From: Achromobacter agilis | GTDB lineage: Bacteria; Pseudomonadota; Gammaproteobacteria; Burkholderiales; Burkholderiaceae_B | DNA: 64,000 nt | Assembly: GCF_900496965.1 (NCBI RefSeq) | Contig: NZ_UFQB01000020.1 | Span: 62,001 to 126,000, forward strand | Direction: 5' to 3' | Part shown: positions 28,257 to 38,468 of the stretch, piece by piece | Layout of the letters: the number at the start of each line of letters is the position of its first letter | How positions within the stretch are numbered: the stretch's first letter is position 1 | Translations under genes and position numbers: made by a program | The notes under the pieces: generated by a model | The model's input: the letters and a program-made list of their open reading frames with translations, nothing else | What the model was told of the DNA's origin: nothing | Databases searched by the model: none

Positions 28257-30128
28257 ATGACGTCCGTTTTTCGTCCGCTGCGCGCCGGCCGCGCCCTGGC
28301 GGCGGCAGCGTTCCTGTCGATGATGGCCGTGCCGGCCGCCGCGCAGGAGACAGCGGCCGCTGCTCAAGCGCAGGCGCCGCTGTCACCCTTCATGCGGCAC
28401 ATGGAGGCGGCCCGCGGCCAGATCCGCGACGCCTCCTGGTCCGCCGCCACCGACTCGGCGCGGGCGGCGCTGGAGGCGGCGCGCCTCAATCGCAACCGCT
28501 ACGAGATTTTCGACGCCGCGGTGCTGCTGCTCAACCTGCTGCAAAAGCAAGGCCGCCACGCCGACGCCCGCAACGTCGCGGAGGCGCAGGTCGAAGACTT
28601 CGGCCGGCTCGGCGACGACGACGGGATGGCAATCATGCTGTCGCGGGCGATCGAAGCCGGCGTGGCGGCGGGGGAAGCGTCCGACGTTACCCGCCTGCAG
28701 GCCAGGCTCATCGAGCTGGCCAAGCCCTATCCCGCGCTGTGGGACGCAGGATCCGGCCAGCGCCTGCGCTATGCGCCGGCGGGCCTGTCGCTGCCGCTGG
28801 CTCAGGACGGTTGGGCGCTGCTGCGTTTCGAACCGGCGGATGCGCGTAATGGCACGGCGCGGCTGGATTACGCGCGGCGGCTGGACGAGCGCGGGCGCGT
28901 CGTCCTGCAGCTGGGCATCGGCTACCTGGAAGCGTTGCGCGGCCTGGACGGCGCGCAGCGCCAGGCGCTGCTGAAAGGCATGCAGGGCGAGCCGTACGGC
29001 GAGCAAACCGCGGCGCCCGCCGTGGCGGCGGCACTGCCGGACCTTCCCTTCAAGGGCCTGGTGCAGGCCAAGGCCGCGCTGCGTTCCGGGGGCAAGGGCA
29101 ACGGCGTGATCGACGCCGAGTGGGTGGCCGCGCGCGGCGATTGGCGTTTGAAGGTGCAGGCGTCGTACCCCGAAGCAGCGCAGGCCGAGGCGCTCAAGCA
29201 GGTGCAGGCGTTGCTTGGCGCCATGTCCTGGGATCAGGAACGGCGCCTGTTCCGCGAGCAGACCATGGCCGCCCAGGCCGAGGCCATCAACGCCGAATGG
29301 GCGATGGCGGGCGACTGGGCCGCGGCTGCGAAGCTGGCGCAGGCGGCGCTGCCCGATGCGACGTTTCCGCTGGAGATTGCGCGCATGAACACCGTGATGG
29401 CCAGCGCCGCCTACGAACGCGGCGCGCTGGACGAGGCCCGCAGCCAGTACGACGCCGGGTTGGCGGCCTGGGCCTATGCCGGCAAGGCCTATCACGACGA
29501 GACCCTGTACGAGACGGCGTTGGACCGCGCCGCCGACACCGCATACCGCCAGGGCCGCGAGAGCGAGGCGGTTGCGCTGAACAAGCGCTTCATCGACTGG
29601 GTAGGCGACCGGGACCAAGCTTGGACCCTGCCGGAAGGCCGGGCCCAGCTTGAGAGCGGACGGACCGGGCAGGTCCTGCCCTTGCGCGTCGGAGACTTCC
29701 GCTTGAAGCCGATCGGCGAAAAGCGCTTTCAGTACGAGGACCTGAAAACCGGCGAGCTGCTGGGGCTTTCCGTCGAGCAGCGGGCCGGCATCGATGACGA
29801 CGCGCTGGAGCGCTCCATGCGCGCCTTCATGCGGGATAAGCTGGGCCTGGAGGCCGGCGCCATGCAGGCATCCGCTTTCGTCCCGCGCGCGCGGGAAGGG
29901 GGGACGGGGCCGCTGCAGGGCAGGAAATGGGCGTTCGAGGTTGCCGCGGGCCAGGACGACGGGCGCACGCTGCGCCTGGATGGCCGGAGCCGTGGCGGCG
30001 CGCCTGCGCGCATGGTGTTCTGGATCGTGGACCGAGGCGACAGCCGGTCCATTCTGCGCGCGCCGCTGACGGCGGACAGCGACGGTAACGCCCGCATCGA
30101 ACAGGTGGCGCAAGCGCTGGCCTGGTGA
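28257..30128 (+). CDS. Secreted protein of unknown family (623 aa)
   Basis: 623 residues from the ATG preceded by GGAAGGGGCCAG. Residues 1-30 are a Sec signal peptide ending AAAQ, so the product is periplasmic or exported. The following 200 residues and 350-430 are Ala-rich amphipathic helices resembling TPR-like repeats (for example YEIFDAAVLLLNLLQKQGRH and MNTVMASAAYERGALDEARS). The last 120 residues look like a beta-rich domain. No Cys pairs, catalytic motif or membrane helix is evident. I do not recognise a family. It stands alone with short flanking gaps. Confidence 0.8.
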   Translation: MTSVFRPLRAGRALAAAAFLSMMAVPAAAQETAAAAQAQAPLSPFMRHMEAARGQIRDASWSAATDSARAALEAARLNRNRYEIFDAAVLLLNLLQKQGRHADARNVAEAQVEDFGRLGDDDGMAIMLSRAIEAGVAAGEASDVTRLQARLIELAKPYPALWDAGSGQRLRYAPAGLSLPLAQDGWALLRFEPADARNGTARLDYARRLDERGRVVLQLGIGYLEALRGLDGAQRQALLKGMQGEPYGEQTAAPAVAAALPDLPFKGLVQAKAALRSGGKGNGVIDAEWVAARGDWRLKVQASYPEAAQAEALKQVQALLGAMSWDQERRLFREQTMAAQAEAINAEWAMAGDWAAAAKLAQAALPDATFPLEIARMNTVMASAAYERGALDEARSQYDAGLAAWAYAGKAYHDETLYETALDRAADTAYRQGRESEAVALNKRFIDWVGDRDQAWTLPEGRAQLESGRTGQVLPLRVGDFRLKPIGEKRFQYEDLKTGELLGLSVEQRAGIDDDALERSMRAFMRDKLGLEAGAMQASAFVPRAREGGTGPLQGRKWAFEVAAGQDDGRTLRLDGRSRGGAPARMVFWIVDRGDSRSILRAPLTADSDGNARIEQVAQALAW

Positions 30129-30154
30129 GCCGCGCCCGCGCTTGCGCCGGGAGG

Positions 30155-30367
30155 TCAGGCGCGGGGTGGCGTTTCAACTGGCGGCGTGCCGTCGTGGAAC
30201 AGCGATTTCAGCTGCGTCCGCAGCGCTGGCGTGTCCGCATGCTTGTGCACCGTGGTTGCGTGCTGCACGGCGGCTTCCAGCAGTTCGCTTTCGGAGTCCG
30301 CGGCCAGCGCCACCGAGCAATTCATTTCGCTGGGATATTCGCGGCAATCGATGTATTTGCGTGTCAT
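30155..30367 (-). CDS. DUF1059 domain small protein
   Basis: 70 residues beginning TRKYIDCREYPSEMNCSVAL, which fits the DUF1059 pattern (KYIDCRDxPSExxCxV) together with EAAVQHATTVHKHADTPAL. An AGGGAG site lies about 7 nt before the ATG. The function of the family is unknown. It is easily missed, since longer frames on the other strand cover it, but the family match is clear. It is about 130 nt downstream of the GTPase gene on the same strand. Confidence 0.85.
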   Translation of the reverse strand: MTRKYIDCREYPSEMNCSVALAADSESELLEAAVQHATTVHKHADTPALRTQLKSLFHDGTPPVETPPRA

Positions 30368-30500
30368 GAGCGTCTCCCTGCGCGCAGGCTCGCTGGGGCC
30401 TGCGCAATAGAGGATCCGACGCGCGGCGCGGGACGCCCTGGCCGATGGCGCGTCGCATCGACCGGGACGATGGGAAAAGTATAGATCCGGCGGACGCCGC

Positions 30501-31610
30501 TCAGAAGCTGACGCGCTGCTTCAGGGCCGCCGCGATCATGGCGATGTCGATGTCCTTGCCAGGGTGCTTCAGGCAGAAGTCGTACAGCACCGCCACATAG
30601 GCATTGCCCAGCAGTTTGGTGATGGCGCCGGCGGTGGTGGCGGCGATGGTTCCGCCCACGGCGCTGCCTGCGCCGGGGATGAATTTCAGGAGGCCGGAGA
30701 CGACCGAACGCCCGATCAGCGTGGCGGCGGACGCGCCCAGCGTGGAGGTCACCAGCGTGGTGATCGCGGCGGTGTCCAGTTCCATGCCGAAGGTGATGCC
30801 GATCTTGGCGATCATGCCGACCTGGATGGGCACCAGCGCAAACGCGTCCGAGAACGGAATGGGGGCGGCGGCAGCCGACGCGGCCAGCCCGGCGGCTACG
30901 TTGACTTCTATCTCAGCCCGCTTTTTTTTTACTTCCAGGGCCTTTTTGTTGCGGGTGGACAGGGCGTTGGCGTACGCCCGCTGCTGCGACTCGGGGATAT
31001 GCAGCGCCGTGACTTCGATGAGCTTGTCCAGGCCCATGGGCGGCAGTTCGGCGTCCAGTTCCTCGATCCATTCCGGCAGCGCGCGCACCGCCACCACCTG
31101 TTTGGCGCGCGGCAGTAGCTTGCGCGCCTCGTCCGCGAAGGCGCTGTTCTTGCGCGCCTTGGTCAGCACCGCCACCACCGGGATGCCGGCGTTGGACAGC
31201 ATGTCGCACAGTTCGATCTCCGCGTCTTCGACGCGATGGCTGCTGTCCTGGATGCAGAGCCAAGCCACGTGCAGATGCCTGTCCTGGTCGTCGGACGCGG
31301 AACGTTCCTGGATCAGGTCGGCCAGCTGCCGGCGCGAGCGCTCGTAGTCGCCGACTTCAAGGCCGCGGGTATCGATGATGGTGAGCGGGTGTCCGGCTTT
31401 GGTGAATTCCTGGGTGGACTGCGTGACCGGCTTGCCCGCGCCGGTCTTGGCCAGGTCGCCGCGGAACACGGCGTTGATCAGCGTGCTTTTACCCACGCCG
31501 GTCTTGCCCGCGACCAGGATGTTCACGCGGCCCGCACCGCGCGTCGCGGTGCTGATGGCGTCCGCGATCGCGTCCTGCAACTGCAGAGGGTCGTTGCGGG
31601 GCGTGCTCAT
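30501..31610 (-). CDS. P-loop GTPase with C-terminal hydrophobic (DUF697-like) domain
   Basis: 369 residues. The G1 motif GKTGVGKST is at 35-43, G3 is DTRG at 80-83, and the G4 position reads TKAR (150-153) instead of NKxD, as in several Era-like or DUF697-linked GTPases. A charged segment around 220-232 contains EVKKKRAEIE. From about 235 on, the C-terminus is hydrophobic and Gly/Ala-rich (GLAASAAAAPIPFSDAFALV, then a helix-rich end), the DUF697 pattern that probably associates with membrane. The KKK codons contain a nine-A run (coding strand of 30922-30930). The cellular role is unknown. Confidence 0.85.
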   Translation of the reverse strand: MSTPRNDPLQLQDAIADAISTATRGAGRVNILVAGKTGVGKSTLINAVFRGDLAKTGAGKPVTQSTQEFTKAGHPLTIIDTRGLEVGDYERSRRQLADLIQERSASDDQDRHLHVAWLCIQDSSHRVEDAEIELCDMLSNAGIPVVAVLTKARKNSAFADEARKLLPRAKQVVAVRALPEWIEELDAELPPMGLDKLIEVTALHIPESQQRAYANALSTRNKKALEVKKKRAEIEVNVAAGLAASAAAAPIPFSDAFALVPIQVGMIAKIGITFGMELDTAAITTLVTSTLGASAATLIGRSVVSGLLKFIPGAGSAVGGTIAATTAGAITKLLGNAYVAVLYDFCLKHPGKDIDIAMIAAALKQRVSF

Positions 31611-31683
31611 GAGATGTGTGCGTAGGAGGGCATGGGGACGATTCTAGCCAGAAATGCGCGGGGCAAAGGCACGGCCGCGAGGG

Positions 31684-32535
31684 TCAGGCCCCGCCGGGCA
31701 CGCCGTAGAGATGGGCGGAATCGGGAAACGTCCGCGCCTTCACTTCCGTGGCATAGCCCTGCGCTGCCTGCTGGATGCGGCCGGCAAGGTCGTCGTAGCG
31801 TTTCACGAAGCGCGCTGTGCGGTCGAACATGCCCAGCATGTCGTCCACTACCAGCACCTGGCCGTCGCAGCGGGCGGATGCGCCGATGCCGATGGTCGGG
31901 CAGGCGACGGCGTCCGTGATCGACGCGGCCAGGGGCTCGACGACGCCTTCGATAACCAGCGAGAACGCGCCGGCGTCCGCCACCGCGGCCGCGTCGGCGG
32001 CGATGCGGGCGTATTCCGCCTCGCCCCGGCCGCGCGCGCCGTACCCGCCAAGGATATTGACGGCCTGCGGGGTCAGGCCCACATGGCCCATGACCGGGAT
32101 GCCGCGGGCCGACAGGTAGGCGACCGTCGGCGCCATGCTTTGCCCGCCTTCCAGTTTGACCGCGCCCGCGCCGGTTTCCTTCATGACGCGCGCGGCCGAG
32201 CGGAAGGCCTGTTCGGGGCTTTCCTCGTAGCTGCCGAAGGGCATGTCCACGACGATCAGCGCGCGCCGCGAGCCGCGCACCACGGCGGCGCCGTGCGCGA
32301 TCATCATGTCCAGCGTGACCGGCACGGTGGACGGCAGGCCGTAGATGGTCTGCGCCAGGCTGTCGCCCACGAGCAAGGCGTCGCAGTGCGGGTCCAGCAG
32401 TTCTGCCATGCGCGCCGTGTAGGCGGTGAGCATCACCAGCGGCTCCTGGCGCTTGCGGGCCCGGAACGCGGGGACGCTCGTCCGGGGCGTGCTGGCGGTA
32501 GCCGCGGCAGCGGCCAGGGTGGCGGTCGTAGACAT
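31684..32535 (-). CDS. panB: 3-methyl-2-oxobutanoate hydroxymethyltransferase
   Basis: 283 residues. PanB makes ketopantoate from 2-oxoisovalerate and methylene-tetrahydrofolate, the first step of pantothenate synthesis, in the cytoplasm. Family landmarks are [14 protein letters not shown] near 35, [13 protein letters not shown] near 54, [13 protein letters not shown] near 98, VKLEGGQ near 125 and [16 protein letters not shown] near 149. A 20-residue Ala/Thr-rich extension precedes the usual start. AGAGGAA lies 8 nt before the ATG. No panC or panD is adjacent. Confidence 0.95.
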   Translation of the reverse strand: MSTTATLAAAAATASTPRTSVPAFRARKRQEPLVMLTAYTARMAELLDPHCDALLVGDSLAQTIYGLPSTVPVTLDMMIAHGAAVVRGSRRALIVVDMPFGSYEESPEQAFRSAARVMKETGAGAVKLEGGQSMAPTVAYLSARGIPVMGHVGLTPQAVNILGGYGARGRGEAEYARIAADAAAVADAGAFSLVIEGVVEPLAASITDAVACPTIGIGASARCDGQVLVVDDMLGMFDRTARFVKRYDDLAGRIQQAAQGYATEVKARTFPDSAHLYGVPGGA

Positions 32536-33011
32536 CGAATTCCTCTTCTATCCAGGGTTCCAGGGCTTGCGCCGGAGCCGGGGCGCGCATGCGCGCCGGA
32601 CCCGTGCCCCTCCAGGTGCGCGCCCCTCGGGGCCGCCTCGCCGGTACCCGCATCGTAGCGGAACGCCGGCGGCCCCAGGCCGCCGTCAAAGCGTGCCAGG
32701 GTGGGAAACGAAAGCTAATCTTTGCGGCAAAACGTAATCGAAGGTGTTGCGGCAGCCATGCCGGGGTGGCGCCTTGATGGTGTATCTGGGCCGGTATGCA
32801 GGCACCCCATCGGGCATGCCGTGCGCTATGGGAAGGGTTGCCCGCAAGGCGCGCCCGCCAACGGCGCCGCGATTTTCCACACAATTTGGGGACACGTTAT
32901 TGCGGGCGTGAAAGCGTTACATCTCAATGGTTTCATTCGCGTTTGCGCGGGGCTGGCTGCGTAGAATTTGCCGCTCGTCAAGTTCTTTGCGGCATACACG
33001 CAACATTGTTC
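32536..33011. other. 476-bp intergenic region without a recognised gene
   Basis: Divergent gap between panB and the glycan gene pair. It holds a 16-bp perfect palindrome GGCGCGCATGCGCGCC at 32582-32597 and a hairpin CGGCGGCC-CCA-GGCCGCCG at 32667-32685. The stretch from about 32700 to 33010 is AT-richer and probably contains the promoter for the gene at 33012. The open frame running through it lacks coding character. Confidence 0.5.
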
Positions 33012-34016
33012 ATGCCTAATTTTGGGCTCATTCCCCGCTTGCTGCGTTCGCGCCCGTTGACCAAGGGCCTGCGCTATTTTTATCGCTACACGCGGCCCCA
33101 GGCGTATCGGCACAATGAAACGCTGTGGCCTTTCGTGAAGGTGCGGCGCGATGCGGGCGGGCGGCTGGCCGGATGCGAACTCCGCGGCGTGCGTGGCCCG
33201 GCCACGACGCCGCTCGAGCAGCTGGCGCGCGCCATTGACGGCGATGCGCACCTGATCCTCAGCGGCCCCTCGGTGGCCCAGATCGATTACGCGCGCTGCC
33301 GGCTGGGCGCGGTGATGGGCGTCAACGGCTCTATCGCGTTGCGGCGCCAGCGGCCCTCGCTGTGTTTCGATTACTACGCGATGCTGGACGCCGGCTTCGT
33401 CAAGCGTCGCCGCGACCTGGTGGCGGAGGTGCTGGCGCAGGACCTGACGCTGTTCGTCACGCCCGAGGTCTACCGCTGGATCGCGTTCCTGTTCGACAGC
33501 CAGGCCGTGCGCTGCCGTATCGCCTTGTTCGAAGAAGTGCACCAGCGCGCCTTACGGCCGCGGGCGCGCCCTGAAGAGTTGGAGGCCCAATTGGCCACGG
33601 ACCCCGGGCTGGTGCTGTTCGACGCGCGCCACCCCGTGCACGCGCACGGCTTCAGCCTGGATCCGCCGCGTGGCCTGTTCGGCGGCGGGACCGTGGCCTA
33701 CACGTCCTTGCAACTGCTGGCGTGGCTGGGCGCGAAAACCGTTTACCTGCACGGCCTGGACCTGACGGCCGCCGCGGGGCCCCGATTCTATGAAAGCGCG
33801 GCGTCGCAATTGCCGACCGCGCTGGACAGGCAGTTTTCGGGACACATCGAACCCGCATTCCGGCAAGCCGGGAGGCTGCTTAGCGCACGCGGGGTCAAGG
33901 TCTACAACCTGTCTCCCGCCAGCCGGCTGGGCGGCGACGTGTTCGAAAAACGCCATTGGAGCTGCCTGCTGTCGCGGGAGGCGGATCCGCAAACGATTGT
34001 GGAAGTGAACCCATGA
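33012..34016 (+). CDS. Putative glycan/LPS biosynthesis protein (DUF115/GT42-like)
   Basis: 334 residues from the ATG at 33012. A nucleotide-sugar-fold signature LILSGPSVAQIDYAR at about 86-100 is followed by VMGVNGSIAL, FDYYAMLD, TPEVYRW and GGGTVAYTSLQLLAWLGAKT near 217-236, then VYLHGLDL. This order resembles DUF115 (motility-accessory/6-hydroxymethylpterin pyrophosphokinase-like) proteins and GT42 sialyltransferases, both with a Rossmann fold. There is no signal peptide or membrane span. It overlaps a glycosyltransferase by ATGA, which supports a role in core or surface glycan assembly. The exact reaction is unknown. Confidence 0.7.
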   Translation: MPNFGLIPRLLRSRPLTKGLRYFYRYTRPQAYRHNETLWPFVKVRRDAGGRLAGCELRGVRGPATTPLEQLARAIDGDAHLILSGPSVAQIDYARCRLGAVMGVNGSIALRRQRPSLCFDYYAMLDAGFVKRRRDLVAEVLAQDLTLFVTPEVYRWIAFLFDSQAVRCRIALFEEVHQRALRPRARPEELEAQLATDPGLVLFDARHPVHAHGFSLDPPRGLFGGGTVAYTSLQLLAWLGAKTVYLHGLDLTAAAGPRFYESAASQLPTALDRQFSGHIEPAFRQAGRLLSARGVKVYNLSPASRLGGDVFEKRHWSCLLSREADPQTIVEVNP

Positions 34017-35158
34017 AAATTCTTTACACCAATTTCCATCAAGGCGATGGCGGCGGCCACACGACCTATGTGATGTCGCTGGCGCGCATTCTCTGCCACA
34101 AGTCGCAGGTGACCGTCGCCGCGCCCGCGAGCAGCCGTCTCCTGGCGGAAGCGGGCGCTCTGCCAGGCGTGCGCACGATCCCGCTGGAGTTCAAGGGCCG
34201 GCCGCTGGAACAGCTCCGCGCGCTGCGCCGCCTGCGGGCCCTGCTGCGCGACGAGCAGTTCGACGTGGTCCACGTCAATGGTTCGGCGGATCACCGGTTG
34301 TGCATGCTGGCGACCATGGGCATGGGCGCCCGGCGCCCGTTCATCGTCTATACGCAGCATACGGACCGCAGCGCGACGAGCCTGGGCGCGCGCGTGCGCG
34401 CCAAGTGGGGCACGAATCGCGTCATCTGCGTGTGCAGCCACACGTTTCGCCGCATGAAGCAATCCGTGTTCCGCAACGAAGACCTGCGGGTGGTGCACAA
34501 CGGCGTCGATACGGAAAAATGCCGCCCCGCCACGCGCGGCCAGGCGGCCCTGGCGCGCGACAGCCTGCTGCCCGAGGGCATGCAGGGCAGGCTCGTCATC
34601 GGCAGCAACGCCGGGACCGCGGTGTACAAGAACTGGCTGGACATGGTGGCGGCCGTGGCGCAGTTGCCGGCGCAGCAGCGCCGGCAGGTGGTGATCCTGA
34701 TCGCCGGCAAGCTGCCGGATGCCGAACAGATGCAGCGCGTCGCCGAGCTGGGCATGTCCGACCAGGTGGTGTTCACGGGTCTGCTGGGCGATGTGCGGCC
34801 ATTCCTGTCCGCGCTGGACGTGGGCTTCGTGCTGTCGTCGAAACTGGAGACGATTTCGTTCGCGTGCCGCGAAATGATGGCCGCCGGCAAGCCGGTGATC
34901 GTCAGCGAGGTGGGCGGGCTGACCGAGAACGTCACCGACGGCCGCGATGGCTGGGTGGTGCCCCCGGCGTCGGTGGACAGCGTGGTCCAGGCCCTGTCGA
35001 AGATCCTGGCGAACCCGGACGTCCTGGGCAGGATGGGCGAAGAGGCGCGCAGCACGGCGTTGAAGGAGTTCTCGCTGGCGGCGTTCGTCGGCAAGACCGA
35101 AAGCGTCTACCGCGAAGGACACGCGCAGCAGCCCTACCGCCTGCGGCTGACGTCCTGA
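34013..35158 (+). CDS. Glycosyltransferase family 4 (GT-B fold)
   Basis: 381 residues from the ATG overlapping the previous stop. The N-terminal domain starts MKILYTNFHQGDGGGHTTYV with the Gly-rich acceptor loop. VVHNGVDTEKCRP near 160 begins the second domain. The family 4 E-x7-E-like region reads LETISFACREMMAAGKPVI near 285-303, followed by VGGLTENV. It transfers a sugar from a nucleotide donor, presumably to LPS core or another surface glycan, together with the preceding gene. Donor and acceptor cannot be deduced. Confidence 0.88.
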   Translation: MKILYTNFHQGDGGGHTTYVMSLARILCHKSQVTVAAPASSRLLAEAGALPGVRTIPLEFKGRPLEQLRALRRLRALLRDEQFDVVHVNGSADHRLCMLATMGMGARRPFIVYTQHTDRSATSLGARVRAKWGTNRVICVCSHTFRRMKQSVFRNEDLRVVHNGVDTEKCRPATRGQAALARDSLLPEGMQGRLVIGSNAGTAVYKNWLDMVAAVAQLPAQQRRQVVILIAGKLPDAEQMQRVAELGMSDQVVFTGLLGDVRPFLSALDVGFVLSSKLETISFACREMMAAGKPVIVSEVGGLTENVTDGRDGWVVPPASVDSVVQALSKILANPDVLGRMGEEARSTALKEFSLAAFVGKTESVYREGHAQQPYRLRLTS

Positions 35159-35159
35159 C

Positions 35160-35194
35160 GCGGCGGCGGGGCCTCTCCGACCCGGCGCCGCCGC
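35160..35194. terminator. Bidirectional terminator hairpin
   Basis: GCGGCGGCG (35160-35168) and CGCCGCCGC (35186-35194) form a perfect 9-bp stem, with GGG/CCC extending it inside after a 2-nt bulge and TT following. It occupies the short gap between the convergent glycosyltransferase and nucleotidase genes. Confidence 0.65.
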
Positions 35195-35203
35195 TTCGGG
35201 CCG

Positions 35204-37150
35204 CTACTCGCTGTACGTCTTCGTGCTGTACAGGCTGACAGGCAGCAGGTTCAGCACCGGCAGGCCGCTGACGGCGTCCTTGGCCTGCTTGTCGATGTAG
35301 GCCTGCAGGACGTCGGCGTCCAGCACCCCGATGTCCTGCCGGCGGTCGGCGGGAACATTGGCCAGGGTCTTGTAGCCGTCGCCGCCGGTGGCATTGAAGC
35401 TCAGGACGAAGAGCCGGTAGCGGCGGCTGGCATCCAGTGGCAGCCAGTTGCCGCTGGCCTGGTCCAGCACCTCGATGCCCGACACGCGGCTACCTTGCGG
35501 CTGGGCGGCGTTCACGTCCCAGCGCAACCCGCCCGCGTAGGGATACGGGCCGGTCGAACCGCCGGGTCCGTAGACGGCCTGCATGCCATCCTCCAGCATG
35601 TCCTTGACCTCGGCGCCGGTGACTTCCAGGCGCCAGAGCATGTTGCCGAAGGGAACCACTTCGATCACGTTGGCCGCGGTCACGTTGCCCAGCAGCGGCA
35701 CACGCACGCCGCCGCCGCTTTGCAGGGAGATGTCCGCGCCGCCGTAATTGGCGTTGGCCACGTCCAGGTAGGCCTGGGCGACGAGCTGCTGGATGTCGCC
35801 GCCGTGCAGGCTGACATTGCCCGGGGTGTTGCAGGCGGCGCTGGAGCGGCTGTAGTCGCGAGATCCGGGGCCGCCCGGCACGCGGCGGGAGCACAGTTCC
35901 TGCGGGACGGACGCAACCACGCTGGCGCTGAAGGTGTCGACCTTGGCCTTGAACGGCTGCAGCACGGCCGTGGCCTGGGCGTTGGGCTCCTGCACGCGCA
36001 GGAAGCCGCTGGCCTGAACGTCCGCCAGGATCGCTGCTTCATCGGCGGCGGCCGGCGGGGCGCCCGCGACGCTGAGCGCTCCGCCCATCAGCACGTGCGG
36101 CGTGCCGGCGCAGGCCGTGACGTCGCCATTCGCGTCGAAGCTCACTTTCAGTTCGCCGACCACCTGCGAGTACTCCCAGGCCTGCACCAGGCAGACGCGC
36201 TTGCCGTCCTTGTCCTGGAGCACGGTGGGGTAGGCGCCGGCGGGCGAACCCACGCCATAGTCCGCCATGGCGTCGGGACCCAGCAGGGTGTGGGAATCCC
36301 CGCCCACGACCACGTCCACGCCGCTCAGGCGCGCGATGACCTGCCTGTCGTAGTCATAGCCGATGTGGCTCATCACGACGATCTTGTTCACGCCCTGCGC
36401 GCGCAGGGCGTCGATCTGCTGTTGCGCGGCGGCGGTCTCGTCCGAGAACAGCGTGCCGGGGTCCGGGCTGGAGGACTGCTGGGTCTTGTTGGCGATGGTC
36501 AGGCCGACGAGCCCGATCGGCTGGCCGTCCCGCTGCAGCACCACGGAAGGCTGGACCATGCCGGGCGCGCGCGAGGGGTTCAGCGGCGAGTCGGCGCCGA
36601 AAGCGACGTTGGCGCTTAGCACGGGCGTCTGGCAAGTGCCCGAATGTAGCAGCTCGATGAACCGTTTCAGGCCGCCGTCGCCTTTATCGAACTCGTGGTT
36701 GCCCAGCGTCATCGCGTCGAAGCACACGGTGTTCATCAGCGCGGCGTCGGCTTCGCCGGGCTCGCCCGCGCGGTTGAAGTAGAGGGTGCCGGTGGTAGCG
36801 TCGCCCGCGTGCAGCTTGAGCACGTTGGCCGATTGCGCGGCCAGGGCGCCGATCGCGCCGGTCACGCGGGGAAAGCCGCCGGCGTCCACGCTCACGGCCA
36901 ACGGCGCGCCACTGGCGGCCTTGAGCGTCAGGGTTTTCTTCTTGCTGTCCAGGTTGGAGTGATGATCGTTGATGTGCAGGATCGTCAGTTCCATCGGACG
37001 GGCCGGCGCCGGCTGTTCCGGCGCCGGCTGCTGGGGCTGCTCGGGCGCGGGGCTGACCGGTGTGTCGTCGTCATCGCTGCCGCCGCAGCCGGCCAACAGC
37101 GCCAGCGCGCTCAGCATCGCCGCGCCTGCGTTCCTCTTCCACGTGCTCAT
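35204..37150 (-). CDS. Lipoprotein 5'-nucleotidase/UshA-like metallophosphatase
   Basis: 648 residues. A lipoprotein signal peptide with lipobox LAGC places the lipidated Cys at residue 22, followed by a Pro/Glu-rich linker to about 52. The metallophosphatase domain has LHINDHHSNLD near 58-68, HAGDATTGT around 114, GNHEFD at 150-155 and GGDSHTLLG further on, giving the dinuclear metal site. The C-terminal 5'-nucleotidase domain spans about 400-610 (SLQSGGGVRVPLLGN; FNATGGDGYKTL). It would hydrolyse extracytoplasmic nucleotides or UDP-sugars for scavenging. The long Pro-rich linker is unusual compared with UshA. Confidence 0.92.
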   Translation of the reverse strand: MSTWKRNAGAAMLSALALLAGCGGSDDDDTPVSPAPEQPQQPAPEQPAPARPMELTILHINDHHSNLDSKKKTLTLKAASGAPLAVSVDAGGFPRVTGAIGALAAQSANVLKLHAGDATTGTLYFNRAGEPGEADAALMNTVCFDAMTLGNHEFDKGDGGLKRFIELLHSGTCQTPVLSANVAFGADSPLNPSRAPGMVQPSVVLQRDGQPIGLVGLTIANKTQQSSSPDPGTLFSDETAAAQQQIDALRAQGVNKIVVMSHIGYDYDRQVIARLSGVDVVVGGDSHTLLGPDAMADYGVGSPAGAYPTVLQDKDGKRVCLVQAWEYSQVVGELKVSFDANGDVTACAGTPHVLMGGALSVAGAPPAAADEAAILADVQASGFLRVQEPNAQATAVLQPFKAKVDTFSASVVASVPQELCSRRVPGGPGSRDYSRSSAACNTPGNVSLHGGDIQQLVAQAYLDVANANYGGADISLQSGGGVRVPLLGNVTAANVIEVVPFGNMLWRLEVTGAEVKDMLEDGMQAVYGPGGSTGPYPYAGGLRWDVNAAQPQGSRVSGIEVLDQASGNWLPLDASRRYRLFVLSFNATGGDGYKTLANVPADRRQDIGVLDADVLQAYIDKQAKDAVSGLPVLNLLPVSLYSTKTYSE

Positions 37151-37265
37151 TCGCGTGTATCCCTCTGTTATTGGAGGACGAATGGTCGCGGGTCAAGATG
37201 ACGCGGAAATGAATGACAGGATTGTCATTCGCGCGGAAGACGGGTCGCGCGATTGTCATGAAACG

Positions 37266-37300
37266 CCAGGGGCCCGGCGCGATGCGCGCCGGGCCCCTGG
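37266..37300 (-). terminator. Strong hairpin downstream of frmA
   Basis: CCAGGGGCCCGGCGCG (37266-37281), loop ATG and CGCGCCGGGCCCCTGG (37285-37300) form a perfect 16-bp stem 30 nt after the frmA stop, followed on the minus strand by CGTTTC. It is the longest hairpin seen in the window and very probably ends frmRA transcription. Confidence 0.8.
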
Positions 37301-37330
37301 ACTCGCCCGCGTTCAGCGGGGGGCTGCGGC

Positions 37331-38458
<1,128 letters not shown>

Positions 38459-38468
38459 TCAGGTGGCG

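Noticed and set aside
30125-30484. Plus-strand open frame over the DUF1059 gene
   Set aside because: It has no family match and shadow-like composition, while the minus-strand frame matches DUF1059 with a good ribosome site.
35495-36619. Long plus-strand open frame over the nucleotidase gene
   Set aside because: Rich in Gly, His and Arg and antiparallel to a clear metallophosphatase; a typical GC-rich shadow frame.
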